Below, piece by piece: positions 7,208-15,247 of a stretch of 64,000 bases of DNA. The stretch is from a virus, in IMG/VR virus record IMGVR_UViG_3300022539_000610, positions 1 to 64,000 of that record. The stretch is one strand, 5' to 3'. The notes under the pieces are model-generated. The model made no database searches, had not been told where the DNA came from, and worked only from the letters and a program-made list of their open reading frames with translations. The position numbers were made by a program, and so were the translations under genes. Each line of letters opens with the position of its first letter. Positions within the stretch are counted from its first letter, which is position 1.

Positions 7208-8721
7208 TCCACCTCCTCCGAATCAATAAAAGGTTGACCTGCTTTGAGCTGTTGTAAAACCGTTACCTGCCTTAGCTCATTAAAATCTTGATCCCTCAAG
7301 ACAACACTTATCCTCATCACCCCTCTGGCCTTCTCACTCCCAGTTTGAGAAATGATAAACATCCCGTCAACATGAGCAAGCTTTCGATAATCCTCAGAAA
7401 CATCACCCGATTTCGTAGTCTTCTTGTCCCACGAAGCCTTGTTTGTCTGAGTAGCAGTGGCTACAAGACACCTCCTCTCTGCGGACAGACCACCAAGAGT
7501 TTTCCAGGTTTCATCTACCATCTCCCTCCCCTCTGTGCGTTCCTTCTCTGGCTTTAGAATATCAGCATAATCAACAACAATCACATCTGGTACAAATCCC
7601 TCTGAAAACTCAAGAATATCTAAATCATGCTTAATATCAGTGATGTTAGCCGAAAACCTCGGATAGGCAATTAACCTAAAGTTATTCAATAGTCCATAAG
7701 TAGAGGCCATTGCTTTGACTGACTTTCTAACTGTTGTGCGAGTGAACTTAGGCCGCTCTACCACAGTGAACCAAGTAGTAGGGATAAAATGCTCCTTATC
7801 TCTGGTCCGACACCACATACAAGGTCTATACTTGAGATTAGAATTATACTTGGGAGCATTGCCTTCTTCATCTAAAAGAGTGACAGTGTTTTGTCTGACC
7901 CTCCGCTGGCAAGAACCATCCTGATTGCTAAGACAATCGAAACAAGGGTAGACGACTGATCCCCCCTGCTCAACCGCAGAGGTGACCCGTTTATACAACC
8001 TCCTCTCAATCTTGACATCCCTCATCTCCAGAGAGATAAAGGCGACCTTAAACCTATACATTACCCCCAGGATAGCAAGCTCCTGGAGCCACCAAGATTT
8101 AGTCCTCTTCGTGGGGCCCATGAAACCAATGAAGTGACCTCTTTCAAAATCCTTAGCCATCTCCCCCAACTTCCCTGGAAAACGAAAGAGGATATCATCC
8201 TTCTGATAATCAAAAACCCGATTGATTTCCTTGGGTGAAAATGGACTTACCCACTTTGACGTCTGCTTAGCCACTTTTCTGTAGTTTGCTACCTGAGCTT
8301 CTGCTTCCTTTATCCTCCCAGTGTCAAGTAGAGAAGAGACATTTTTATCCAAAAGACGAAGCCCACGCTCTATACTATACTCCAACCCCTTGTCTACACA
8401 ATAGTCGGCATTAAAAGAGTCTTCCTCCTCATACTTCCCTGAGAGCTCAACTAAAAAATCCTCAACCACAGGTACTGCAGAGGGTTTAATCTTTGCCTTC
8501 TCCGCCTCAAATAAATCACGTAAATGAGCTCCTGGAGCCTTCTCATAGCTGGCATAGTAGGAACGAATCCACTTAAAAACAATCGCTGCATATTCACTCT
8601 GCAAATACTCAGGTTTGAGTGCAGGGATTAACTCCCTACATACTTTGTCCGAAACGGCAAGGCCAGTCAGAATCCGTTTCTCAACACTAATGTCAACTCT
8701 TCTGCGTCTTAATTCTGCCAT
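7201..8721 (-). CDS. DnaB-family replicative helicase
   Basis: 506 aa. The first 150 residues look like a DnaB N-terminal helical domain. The RecA-like ATPase core follows: a P-loop that is unusual (GFMGPTKRTKSW near residue 195), FISLEM, then Walker B VIVVDYADIL near residue 383 and ATATQTNKASW. Two CxxC pairs (CFDC and CMWC, around residues 245-290) sit in an insertion not typical of DnaB and could bind zinc. Likely unwinds phage DNA at forks with the primase at 15.2 kb. Confidence 0.85.
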   Translation of the reverse strand: MAELRRRRVDISVEKRILTGLAVSDKVCRELIPALKPEYLQSEYAAIVFKWIRSYYASYEKAPGAHLRDLFEAEKAKIKPSAVPVVEDFLVELSGKYEEEDSFNADYCVDKGLEYSIERGLRLLDKNVSSLLDTGRIKEAEAQVANYRKVAKQTSKWVSPFSPKEINRVFDYQKDDILFRFPGKLGEMAKDFERGHFIGFMGPTKRTKSWWLQELAILGVMYRFKVAFISLEMRDVKIERRLYKRVTSAVEQGGSVVYPCFDCLSNQDGSCQRRVRQNTVTLLDEEGNAPKYNSNLKYRPCMWCRTRDKEHFIPTTWFTVVERPKFTRTTVRKSVKAMASTYGLLNNFRLIAYPRFSANITDIKHDLDILEFSEGFVPDVIVVDYADILKPEKERTEGREMVDETWKTLGGLSAERRCLVATATQTNKASWDKKTTKSGDVSEDYRKLAHVDGMFIISQTGSEKARGVMRISVVLRDQDFNELRQVTVLQQLKAGQPFIDSEEVEW

Positions 8722-9007
8722 TTGTAGACGACTCCTTGATAGCTTTCATGTATCCTCTTATTTGTTTAGATCCTGTAGAACCTTGTCTTTTAGGTTTAGA
8801 TTTAGTTTTGCTATCCTTTCTCCTTCTCTTCTTTAGCATCCTAATATTTAATTTAGTCTTTCCAAGCATCCGCCCCTTCACAATTAGAAAAAGAAACTCA
8901 TCGGATACACCATAGAAATTACCCGTACGTTTCCTCATTACAACCTTTTGTTCGAGTTCCTTTAAAACGTCTTCATCAATAACTAATTCAACTTTATACT
9001 CACTCAT
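8693..9007 (-). CDS. Unknown 104-aa basic protein
   Basis: The first half looks folded; the second half is very Lys/Arg-rich and probably disordered, suggesting nucleic-acid binding. It overlaps the helicase start by 29 nt and is likely co-translated with it. Ribosome binding site GGGAGGAAAA precedes ATG 9007. Confidence 0.65.
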   Translation of the reverse strand: MSEYKVELVIDEDVLKELEQKVVMRKRTGNFYGVSDEFLFLIVKGRMLGKTKLNIRMLKKRRRKDSKTKSKPKRQGSTGSKQIRGYMKAIKESSTNGRIKTQKS

Positions 9008-9022
9008 TTTTCCTCCCGTGTA

Positions 9023-9505
9023 TTATAGCGCCTTATCTCCCCAAAACGCATTATCTCCCTTGTATGTATTATAATGAATACATAACTCCTTTCTTACTTT
9101 CATTAAAATCTTTCCTAAATGATTCTGTCCTACACCATTACAAACACCCCAAAACTTATCACCCCACCAGTTACCCTCAATCAACTCGGTGTCTCCAGTG
9201 GCTAAAAGTTTATCTCTCAGGGTTTTCCGGCGAAACTTACTCCTAACTAAAGTCTCCATTACAGTAAGTTTGATCTCTTCCCAGTCAGGTCGAAGAAAGA
9301 TAACTCTTCCAGCCCGCTTTGCTTCACCAGGCGTAGATAGATCCCTTATGCGCTCTTTGTCAGGCTCATAACGAGCTTTCGCCGCTTGATATGCATGCTC
9401 CACAGAAGGGTATATTAGACCTTCAAAATAAAGGTTGACAGCGTAAAAGTTTGAAAGAAATTTATATCTCCCACTAAACTTACTTATCTCACTCTGCTCA
9501 CTCAT
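9023..9505 (-). CDS. NADAR / YbiA-like domain protein
   Basis: 160 aa from ATG 9505 (AGGAGG 6 nt upstream). Family hallmarks are present: KFLSNFYAVNLYFEG, YPSVEHAYQAAKA, the GEAKRAGR helix, DWEEIKLTVMETLVRSKF and a C-terminal WGDKFWGVCNGVGQN-LGKILM block. NADAR proteins cleave N-glycosidic bonds; members act on riboflavin intermediates or remove ADP-ribose from DNA guanine opposite DarT-type toxins. In a phage with 7-deazaguanine genes, an ADP-ribose reversal or counter-defence role is plausible but inferred. Confidence 0.88.
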   Translation of the reverse strand: MSEQSEISKFSGRYKFLSNFYAVNLYFEGLIYPSVEHAYQAAKARYEPDKERIRDLSTPGEAKRAGRVIFLRPDWEEIKLTVMETLVRSKFRRKTLRDKLLATGDTELIEGNWWGDKFWGVCNGVGQNHLGKILMKVRKELCIHYNTYKGDNAFWGDKAL

Positions 9506-9707
9506 TTTTCTCCTCCTTGTTGTTTTTATAATGCTTAAACAATTTGCATGTTTTTTCATTCAAATCTTTATCACGTTGCCAGTCTACTCGTTTGCGTTCC
9601 TTAAACTTATACTTCTTCTTTCGACAGTCTGGCTTTAATCCATTTCTTGTGATTATTATTCCTATAAATTCACAAATAGCACATTTATTATCCGTCTGCT
9701 TATTCAT
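9498..9707 (-). CDS. 69-aa Cys/Lys-rich protein, possible zinc knuckle
   Basis: CAICEF near residue 9 and a later DCRKKK suggest a small zinc-binding unit, followed by a very basic tail. GGGAGGAGAGAA precedes ATG 9707. It overlaps the NADAR start by 8 nt and lies just downstream of the conserved GAGATCTC element. Confidence 0.6.
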   Translation of the reverse strand: MNKQTDNKCAICEFIGIIITRNGLKPDCRKKKYKFKERKRVDWQRDKDLNEKTCKLFKHYKNNKEEKNE

Positions 9708-9720
9708 TTCTCTCCTCCCT

Positions 9721-9779
9721 ATACAAAGTATACCTTAACAAGAGATCTCTTAAGTAAGACGGTGTTTTACTAATCTGAC
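9721..9779 (-). promoter_or_regulatory. Conserved GAGATCTC element, copy A
   Basis: About 59 bp shared with sites at 25611-25674 and 38454-38514. Conserved spacing: TATA(C/G)CYTAA, GAGATCTC (9742-9749, here within a 12-bp palindrome), 11 nt, then GGTGTTTT on the plus strand. It occupies a 150-bp gene-free gap immediately before the gene at 9498-9707. Probably a promoter/operator or protein-binding site. Confidence 0.6.
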
Positions 9780-9873
9780 GGGGTTTCAATGAGTTAATCT
9801 CTGCCTCAATTTCTCTTGGCCGCAGTCACGATACAATTTTTTGGATATACCACCCTTTCATTGAACATTGTTG

Positions 9874-10107
9874 TCACCACCCACCACTATCTAAATAACA
9901 ACCATGAGTATTTACAGGTTCGCCTTGATTACCATCCGCTCTATATTGAACATCACACACAGCTCCAAGTTCAAAAATTTGTTTTAGTTCATCAGCATCA
10001 TAAGCTAATAGATTGCCATCCATACCCACAAAACCAAGCCTTGCCTTTTTACAAATAGAAAATACACTTGATAGCTTTGTCAACGCTTTTGTTTGTTCCT
10101 TATTCAT
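9874..10107 (-). CDS. Unknown 77-aa protein
   Basis: Start MNKEQTK at 10107 is preferred because GGGAGA lies 6 nt upstream; two in-frame ATGs further up overlap the preceding gene. Contains FVGMDGNLLAYD and a C-terminal Gly-rich end. No family recognised. Confidence 0.6.
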   Translation of the reverse strand: MNKEQTKALTKLSSVFSICKKARLGFVGMDGNLLAYDADELKQIFELGAVCDVQYRADGNQGEPVNTHGCYLDSGGW

Positions 10108-10121
10108 AATATCTCCCTTCA

Positions 10122-11513
10122 TCAATACTCAGGCTCCCGCACCATGGCCTGGTCATTTAAGTATGCAGGCAAGGTTTTGGTATATAATGTATCATTACTA
10201 AACCACCCAGGAGTCACACGAGTAAAATTTCCATTAACCTGATTTTCTATAGCATCAAACACATAATCCACAAACCGCAATGGATTCCTCTCATCAGGGC
10301 CGAAGAGAAGGTTACCACGGTGGATTTTCAAAAAGGCAACCATCTTTAACGACGCCCGTCTAAAGCAGACTTCATCATGTGAGGTAAACTGTCCTTTTAG
10401 ACCCCCAAGCACCTTCTTGCTAAAAATGCGTTTGAACTTTAACGTCATTTTGGGATAAGTATCAGGGATGGTATGAGCTTCAGAGATATACTTCCCAACT
10501 GGGTCTTTATCAGGCAGGCATTCATCAAACCAACTTTTAATCTTCGATACTTCTGTTTGCTTCTTCATCCTATCTCGGGTAAAGGAGGAGAAGCCAAAAA
10601 GTTCATCTAACCCTACTACATGTCCTGGGATGCCAAAGTGGATGGAGGTAGTAGGAGAAGACAATAATTCATAATACTGTCTAATAGAGCATTTAATATC
10701 CTCCAAAGAATGAGAAGTAAGGTGCTTTTGGATTTGCTTTATTGCCCGCATCATAATTTTCGAGTTGGGGTCGTTGTGCTGGGTGAATGGCTTACCAAAG
10801 CTATTCCATAAGCGAACTATATCTTTTACCTCATCACTGGCAGAGTCTAGTAAGGAAGGTATTGCTCTATTAGCCTTCAAAGTTTTTTGCTTGTAAGAGG
10901 GTTCTTCTATTGCCTTTTGTTTTCTTCTATGGAGACGGCCAGAACTGGAAGTTGGTGGGGAAGAAGGCTTTGCCTTTTTAAACTCATTTCTTAATGAGTT
11001 TAAAACATTTTTATTATTGCTATTACTATTCTTATGCCTTAGTCTTTTTATGACCCGATTTTCCCCAATTGGGTTTTCCCCATCTAGGCTTTTACCATTG
11101 AGGCTTTCCATGGTTTTTGAATTACTAGTAAACAACTCTAATCCACGCTTATCAAGTTCAGCTAAGGTATCATCGATTTGAAAAAGTCCTTGAACATCTG
11201 TATATGCCCAGAATGAACCAACTAATTTTTTACCTTCCTTGTTCCTGTAACGCATTCTTCGTAAATAGTCAACTTGTTCTAATTCTTTAAGTCCGGCGCG
11301 AATAGAATCTTCACATTCTTTCATCATTTTCTTTATAGCCGATACATGACTAATCCACCCATCATGATTAGAAAGAAGTAAACATAATAAAGCCTTTGCT
11401 TTACCTGTAATATCTGGATTACGAAGTAGCTGATTAGGAACTTGTGTAAATTCCTTTGATATAGAAGCATTGATTGCATCTGGTAGCCGTTTTAACAAAT
11501 TATTCTTAAACAT
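10122..11513 (-). CDS. Phage replication initiator-like winged-helix protein
   Basis: 463 aa. Residues 20-110 (FTQVPNQLLRNPDI, KAKALLCLLLSNHDGW, DSIRAGLKELEQVDYLRR) match the winged-helix domain common at the N-terminus of phage replication proteins and DnaD/O-type helicase loaders. A basic Ser/Pro-rich linker spans roughly 150-215. The C-terminal 240 residues look folded but are unrecognised. Position near the DnaB-like helicase supports a role in origin recognition or helicase loading, which is inference. Confidence 0.7.
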   Translation of the reverse strand: MFKNNLLKRLPDAINASISKEFTQVPNQLLRNPDITGKAKALLCLLLSNHDGWISHVSAIKKMMKECEDSIRAGLKELEQVDYLRRMRYRNKEGKKLVGSFWAYTDVQGLFQIDDTLAELDKRGLELFTSNSKTMESLNGKSLDGENPIGENRVIKRLRHKNSNSNNKNVLNSLRNEFKKAKPSSPPTSSSGRLHRRKQKAIEEPSYKQKTLKANRAIPSLLDSASDEVKDIVRLWNSFGKPFTQHNDPNSKIMMRAIKQIQKHLTSHSLEDIKCSIRQYYELLSSPTTSIHFGIPGHVVGLDELFGFSSFTRDRMKKQTEVSKIKSWFDECLPDKDPVGKYISEAHTIPDTYPKMTLKFKRIFSKKVLGGLKGQFTSHDEVCFRRASLKMVAFLKIHRGNLLFGPDERNPLRFVDYVFDAIENQVNGNFTRVTPGWFSNDTLYTKTLPAYLNDQAMVREPEY

Positions 11514-11544
11514 TTATTTTTCCTCCTCTACCATATCTCCTTTC

Positions 11545-11967
11545 TTATTTATAGAATTTATAAACTTCCTTAGATCTAAAACCTTCCTCAACACCATAGA
11601 TATCTTCAGGTAGAGACTCTTCATTCCATTCATGTAAAATTAGAGAATCTCCGATAGGCTCTTCTGTAGCCTTATCCATTATGGTATCATAGGCAATTAA
11701 CCCTAAGTCTTCTAATCTATAGAGATATTCACGTACTTCTTGATTATCCATGTCAGTATAGGCGGCACAGGTTTCTACAAGATCATGAACACTATTTACT
11801 CCATTTTCCCTCATATCACTCTCAATTTCACAAACTGCCAAATAGGTATGATTTATCTTTCCATAGTCCTCTTTAGTGAAAACCATTCTAAAGAATTTAA
11901 GTATTCGTTTATCAACCCATAGATGGGCGACATTCCTATCCTGTCGAATTTTGTTTTTCCCAGTCAT
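11545..11967 (-). CDS. Unknown 140-aa protein, possibly winged-helix
   Basis: Helix-rich centre with VREYLYRLEDLGLIAYD, which resembles the recognition helix and wing of a winged-helix domain. An AAGGAGG site precedes ATG 11967. It sits directly upstream of the replication protein, with 31 nt between, and may assist it. Confidence 0.6.
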   Translation of the reverse strand: MTGKNKIRQDRNVAHLWVDKRILKFFRMVFTKEDYGKINHTYLAVCEIESDMRENGVNSVHDLVETCAAYTDMDNQEVREYLYRLEDLGLIAYDTIMDKATEEPIGDSLILHEWNEESLPEDIYGVEEGFRSKEVYKFYK

Positions 11968-12036
11968 CTACTTTTCCTCCTTGACCCAGGTTAATAGTTA
12001 ATTAAACCCTTGCCTGAATTACTCTTTCTCCGCTAT

Positions 12037-12142
12037 AAAAAAAATAGCCCGAGAGTAGTTAGAGTTGGTGGTAAACTCCCCCGTACCTCACGACACAGGG
12101 ACTCTCAGGCAATAAGTTCCTTACCACTATTCTAACTACTCT
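12037..12142 (-). ncRNA. Candidate phage small RNA with intrinsic terminator
   Basis: A 12-bp perfect stem (12131-12142 with 12052-12063) encloses a second stem GTGGTAA/TTACCAC and a central CCCTGT/ACGGGG hairpin. It is followed by CGGGCTATTTTTTTT (U-run at 12037-12044). No open reading frame of note fits. A near-consensus promoter lies directly upstream. This arrangement (promoter, compact fold, terminator) is that of an independent small RNA. The predicted start falls within the first stem arm, so the exact 5' end is uncertain. Confidence 0.7.
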
Positions 12143-12143
12143 T

Positions 12144-12172
12144 GTTATATAATATTCGAAAGATAAAGTCAA
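12144..12172 (-). promoter_or_regulatory. Sigma70-type promoter of the small RNA
   Basis: TTGACT (12167-12172) and TATAAC (12144-12149) are separated by 17 nt on the minus strand. This is the best consensus promoter seen in the window. Confidence 0.75.
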
Positions 12173-12189
12173 TATATTTTTACAGGTAG

Positions 12190-12444
12190 TTATTGTACCT
12201 GATTAAGAAACATTTGCCCTACTGGAGAACCAAGCCACTGTATAACAGTTGCTGCCACCATACGATCTCTGTCAGTGACTTCCCCACGTGGTTCATTTGG
12301 ATTCTCTGCAAGTATGTAATCAAGTATTCTTCCACCATTCAAATTTCCATGTTCATCGGTGTTTAATTCTTCCCACAGCTTAGCAAAATCCTTTTCGAGG
12401 GGATTTTGTTTAAACCTGTAAGTGCTTTTACCCTTATTCTTCAT
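12190..12444 (-). CDS. Unknown 84-aa protein
   Basis: Includes DRDRMVAATVIQWLGSPVG, a helix-rich C-terminus of a type common in small phage proteins. It overlaps the upstream gene by 11 nt. Function unknown. Confidence 0.6.
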   Translation of the reverse strand: MKNKGKSTYRFKQNPLEKDFAKLWEELNTDEHGNLNGGRILDYILAENPNEPRGEVTDRDRMVAATVIQWLGSPVGQMFLNQVQ

Positions 12445-12664
12445 TGTCCTCTCTCCTCTTTAAAAGTATTTCCTCTTTCTTCTTTTTTGCCTTCTCGTAA
12501 ACAGCCTTCCGGCTTTCTTCCCTGGTGAATTCTACAACTTTGTTCTCACATTCTCTACAACACCAGAAACCTTCACTTCCAATTATGTAGAGATTGATAT
12601 GCCTCACAGCTATCTGGGCTTTGAGGCACATCATACAAATTCCTTCACGGTATTCACTTTCCAT
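12434..12664 (-). CDS. 76-aa zinc-finger-like protein
   Basis: CMMC near residue 10 and CCREC near residue 35 form a probable four-cysteine zinc site. The C-terminus is a charged helix (KAKKKKEEILLKRRED). Probably a small nucleic-acid or protein-binding factor. Confidence 0.65.
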   Translation of the reverse strand: MESEYREGICMMCLKAQIAVRHINLYIIGSEGFWCCRECENKVVEFTREESRKAVYEKAKKKKEEILLKRREDNEE

Positions 12665-12692
12665 TTTATACCTCAGTTTAAAAGTAAATCAA

Positions 12693-12962
12693 TTATAACA
12701 TAACAACAATTGAAATTATAATCCCAATTATTATAAGACCCCAACCAAACAATAATCTATAATATAATTTTTTCTTCCTCCTGCAAAGGTAATAACTTAT
12801 GAATTCATCCGATTCAACGGAGTTTAATAATTCTCTAATACTTTTTATACCAGTACCATCGATAATCTTTATTGCTGAATTCAAGGTTATCCCATAAGTA
12901 TTGGACATTGTTTTGACACTTGATAACCATATCTTATATCTACTTTTCTTATTTTTATTCAT
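12693..12962 (-). CDS. 89-aa protein with C-terminal membrane anchor
   Basis: Residues 1-60 are soluble and basic; residues 66-89 (LYYRLLFGWGLIIIGIIISI) form one transmembrane helix at the very C-terminus, a tail-anchored layout. AAAGGAGGCATT precedes ATG 12962. Function unknown. Confidence 0.65.
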   Translation of the reverse strand: MNKNKKSRYKIWLSSVKTMSNTYGITLNSAIKIIDGTGIKSIRELLNSVESDEFISYYLCRRKKKLYYRLLFGWGLIIIGIIISIVVML

Positions 12963-12983
12963 AATGCCTCCTTTCTTTTTGTT

Positions 12984-13196
12984 TTATATTTTTTTATACC
13001 TGACGGCAATAAAGAAAGCTCCTCCTTCAGGTACTTGATCAGAATAGAAGGAGCCGGAATAGTACCCTTTGAAGAGACGAAGTGAATTAGGTATAAACTC
13101 CCCTTCCTTTCCTATATATACATGACTAAATCGATAGCATGCATCTTTTTCGTGAATGTGAGTAATTTTAATTTTTCTAGATTTCCCTGATCTCAT
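12984..13196 (-). CDS. Unknown 70-aa protein
   Basis: Basic N-terminus, then beta-strand-like segments. GAAGAGGGAAG lies upstream. No family seen. Confidence 0.55.
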   Translation of the reverse strand: MRSGKSRKIKITHIHEKDACYRFSHVYIGKEGEFIPNSLRLFKGYYSGSFYSDQVPEGGAFFIAVRYKKI

Positions 13197-13231
13197 TTTT
13201 ACTTCCCTCTTCTAATGTTAAAAAAGAGGCA

Positions 13232-13373
13232 ATGGGAGGTGGGAGTTGAACCCACGGATGTAGTTTGACAGCCTCAGTACGACGATCTGGCTTGCCCCTT
13301 GACCCATCTTGTAGCCTCGCACGGCCCTGCACCTCAAGATGATTATGACCCCCAAAAGGTCAACTACTCCCAT
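13232..13373 (-). ncRNA. tRNA-like structured RNA, 142 nt
   Basis: The 3' end is a tRNA 3' half by form: T-arm GTGGG-TTCAACT-CCCAC, then CTCCCAT pairing perfectly with ATGGGAG at the 5' end (the pairing extends to 11 bp). In between, TAGTTGAC pairs with GTCAAACTA (one bulge), CATCTTG with CAAGATG, and AGCCAG with CTGAGGCT. It is 50-60 nt longer than class II tRNAs, encodes no CCA, and no standard D-arm or anticodon loop is clear. It could be an intron- or insertion-bearing tRNA, a reduced tmRNA-like RNA or a tRNA mimic. Confidence 0.6.
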
Positions 13374-13378
13374 TGCCT

Positions 13379-13585
13379 TTAGTTACTCGCTTCAGCAGTT
13401 GAATGTTTCCCCTCACAACTGCTACATGAATTCTCTCCATACTTTTCAGGATCAATTATACATCGCTCGTCACAGTCCCAATCCCATTTGCTGTAGTCAA
13501 CCATTTGTCCATGCCCATCATCCCAAATCTCTTCCTTAACAGGGTCAAACTTACCTATAATTTTCTCACATACTGCTTTTGCCAT
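13379..13585 (-). CDS. 68-aa acidic Cys-containing protein
   Basis: Contains DWDCDERC and NSCSSCEGKH, a possible zinc site. Start 13585 (MAKAV) has AAAAGGATAT upstream; 13603 is an alternative with AAAGGAGG 12 nt upstream. It overlaps the preceding gene's end. Function unknown. Confidence 0.55.
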   Translation of the reverse strand: MAKAVCEKIIGKFDPVKEEIWDDGHGQMVDYSKWDWDCDERCIIDPEKYGENSCSSCEGKHSTAEASN

Positions 13586-14003
13586 TTTTAATATCCTTTT
13601 CATTTGAGTTTTTTACCTCCTTTCCTTCTCTTTTTAAAGGTAAAATGGTTGGGTCAGGCTTACCAAGATCCATTATGACTTTCTCATCTTTAATAACTTC
13701 CGTCATTGCAAGGATGGATAAACATCTCCCAATTACTGCCCCGAAGAAAGTGTACTTGTTCCTTGAAAGCTTCCAATACTTATTAGGATCAAGATCAAAG
13801 ACAAACTCCTTAAATTCCCATAAAGTATTTATAAGAGGATAGGCCATGGATATTAACATCCTTGCTATATCCCCAGGAAGTATATATTTAGGGTCCATCC
13901 CATTTCGTTCAGCAAATATTTGTTGCAAATCCTTTATTGTATCTGTTTCTCGGTAATGACTTTTTGCGTAAAGATAAACATGCCTATCTGCTTGGTCTAT
14001 CAT
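13566..14003 (-). CDS. Unknown 145-aa protein
   Basis: Start MIDQADR at 14003 is set by AAAGGGGG upstream. Residues 5-110 look like a helical domain (DLQQIFAERNG, ARMLISMAYPL, RCLSILAMTEV), followed by a charged tail. No family recognised. Confidence 0.6.
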   Translation of the reverse strand: MIDQADRHVYLYAKSHYRETDTIKDLQQIFAERNGMDPKYILPGDIARMLISMAYPLINTLWEFKEFVFDLDPNKYWKLSRNKYTFFGAVIGRCLSILAMTEVIKDEKVIMDLGKPDPTILPLKREGKEVKNSNEKDIKNGKSSM

Positions 14004-14220
14004 TTTGAATCCCCCTTTCAAACTGTTCTTCTTTTTTATATAGTTCTAAGAAAACTCTATAAACTCCAGCACCAAGAGATTTGCTCTTGATGTCCCACAG
14101 ATTTCCTTGACTTATCATCCTACCGTGAGTAAACAAAAGTAGTTCTTTTAAATCCTTCCTATCCATAACAGTATCAGCAAGGGAAGGTCTTTTCTGGAAA
14201 TCAAGTGGTAGTTCCTTCAC
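13984..14220 (-). CDS. Unknown 78-aa protein
   Basis: Helical, with DLKELLLFTHGRM and YRVFLELYKKEEQ. AAAGGAGAGTGA precedes ATG 14220; it overlaps the next gene by 20 nt. Confidence 0.55.
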   Translation of the reverse strand: MKELPLDFQKRPSLADTVMDRKDLKELLLFTHGRMISQGNLWDIKSKSLGAGVYRVFLELYKKEEQFERGIQNDRPSR

Positions 14221-14252
14221 TTCACTCTCCTTTCAACAAAGTATGGAGATTC

Positions 14253-14369
14253 CTACACCTCTATGGACATTCCTAAAAGTCTTGAAGGCATAATATACCT
14301 TATTCCTGGCCCTCCTTCTTCCTCTGGATCATACCATTCTCTGACTACTTCAAAAGTTTCTCTCTTCAT
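14253..14369 (-). CDS. 38-aa acidic small protein
   Basis: A 38-codon frame behind GGGAGGTGGAGA. It includes EWYDPEEEGGPGIRY and ends at TAG 14253. It lies tightly between two genes and is spaced as a real cistron. Function unknown. Confidence 0.55.
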   Translation of the reverse strand: MKRETFEVVREWYDPEEEGGPGIRYIMPSRLLGMSIEV

Positions 14370-14386
14370 TCTCCACCTCCCTTCTT

Positions 14387-14659
14387 TTAAATTCCCATCT
14401 TCTTGCATAAATAGATATCATCTAAATCCCTTAACTCGTCCATTGTTGCAACATCTATGCAGGCAAGGTACATACGCTTTACAGATTCTCGCGTCCAGCC
14501 CATTTCATATTCAATTTTATGATTCCAACATACTTTGTCACACCAACCAGTCCACCTTGAATTTAAAAGTTCAGTCCAGTAAGGTCTACCAATAGCAGTC
14601 TTATTTCATAACCATCTACGCCATCGTGTTCTGAAGCATCTTATATGATCACTATCCAT
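14387..14659 (-). CDS. 90-codon Trp-rich gene interrupted by in-frame TGA
   Basis: The frame runs from ATG 14659 (GGAGG 10 nt upstream) to TAA 14387 with one internal TGA at codon 18 (14608-14606). On both sides the frame is coherent: CFRTRWRRWL before, NKTAIGRPYWTELLNSRW after, continuing to a normal end. Tryptophan would fit at the TGA. Either the gene is broken by a point mutation or the TGA is read through. No family recognised. Confidence 0.6.
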
Positions 14660-14680
14660 AATGAAAACACCTCCAATTCT

Positions 14681-15043
14681 TTAGCAAGTGATGATTTTAT
14701 CTTCTGGTACCATCCTTTTTAATTCATCTAAGGGATCTATTATATCATGTATGGTAGCAGGCAAAGGTTTTACCTCAAGGTATTCACTATACTTTTCTAC
14801 CTGTTCCTCCGTCCATCTTTTATAGTTATCAGGATTCACATCAGAAGCGTCTACATCATTTAACCAGGAAAATTGGGCCTTTAACCATGGTCTACATTCA
14901 TCTGCAGCTCGTGGAAGTTGATGGTCATATAGATTGTCTCCTGTCATGTAGTTAAGGATGTTACGTATCCCACCAATGTGACTAGGTGAAACTATCTTAC
15001 TTGTCGTAATTGATAAAATGTCACCAATGTGATATTTTTTCAT
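14681..15043 (-). CDS. Unknown 120-aa protein
   Basis: No motif recognised; mixed composition with WLNDVDASDVNPDNYKRW in the middle. Good AAAGATG-proximal GGGAGG site; overlaps the upstream gene by 4 nt (ATGA-type coupling). Confidence 0.6.
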   Translation of the reverse strand: MKKYHIGDILSITTSKIVSPSHIGGIRNILNYMTGDNLYDHQLPRAADECRPWLKAQFSWLNDVDASDVNPDNYKRWTEEQVEKYSEYLEVKPLPATIHDIIDPLDELKRMVPEDKIITC

Positions 15044-15225
15044 CTTTCCTCCCTATATTTGAACCAATGAACTAAATTCCATAATCCCAGGAAATCCCAC
15101 TTCCACGTGCCTTGATCATGCTCAATATGAAAACCTGCAATCTGTCTATCCTTAATATCAAAATAAAGAAAACTAATCCACCAATGACGGTCATAGATTT
15201 TGACCTCCAATAAACAAAATTCCAT
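15040..15225 (-). CDS. Unknown 61-aa protein
   Basis: Start MEFCLLEV at 15225 follows AAGGAGGAGAAA; the longer start to 15255 is less likely. Trp/Tyr/His-rich beta-type sequence (HWWISFLYFDI). Couples to the next gene by a 4-nt overlap. Confidence 0.6.
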   Translation of the reverse strand: MEFCLLEVKIYDRHWWISFLYFDIKDRQIAGFHIEHDQGTWKWDFLGLWNLVHWFKYREER

Positions 15226-15247
15226 TTTCTCCTCCTTCCTTCTCTTT

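Noticed and set aside
9779-9873. 20-codon frame (MFNERVVY...) after the gene at 9874
   Set aside because: Too short, with a poor ribosome binding site; more likely leader of the conserved element.
13232-13373. Calling this RNA a tmRNA or an ordinary tRNA
   Set aside because: It lacks a tag reading frame and D-loop of tmRNA, is too short, and has no clear anticodon loop.
14263-14595. 110-aa plus-strand frame
   Set aside because: It is the antisense shadow of two minus-strand genes, one of which is hidden only because of its internal TGA.
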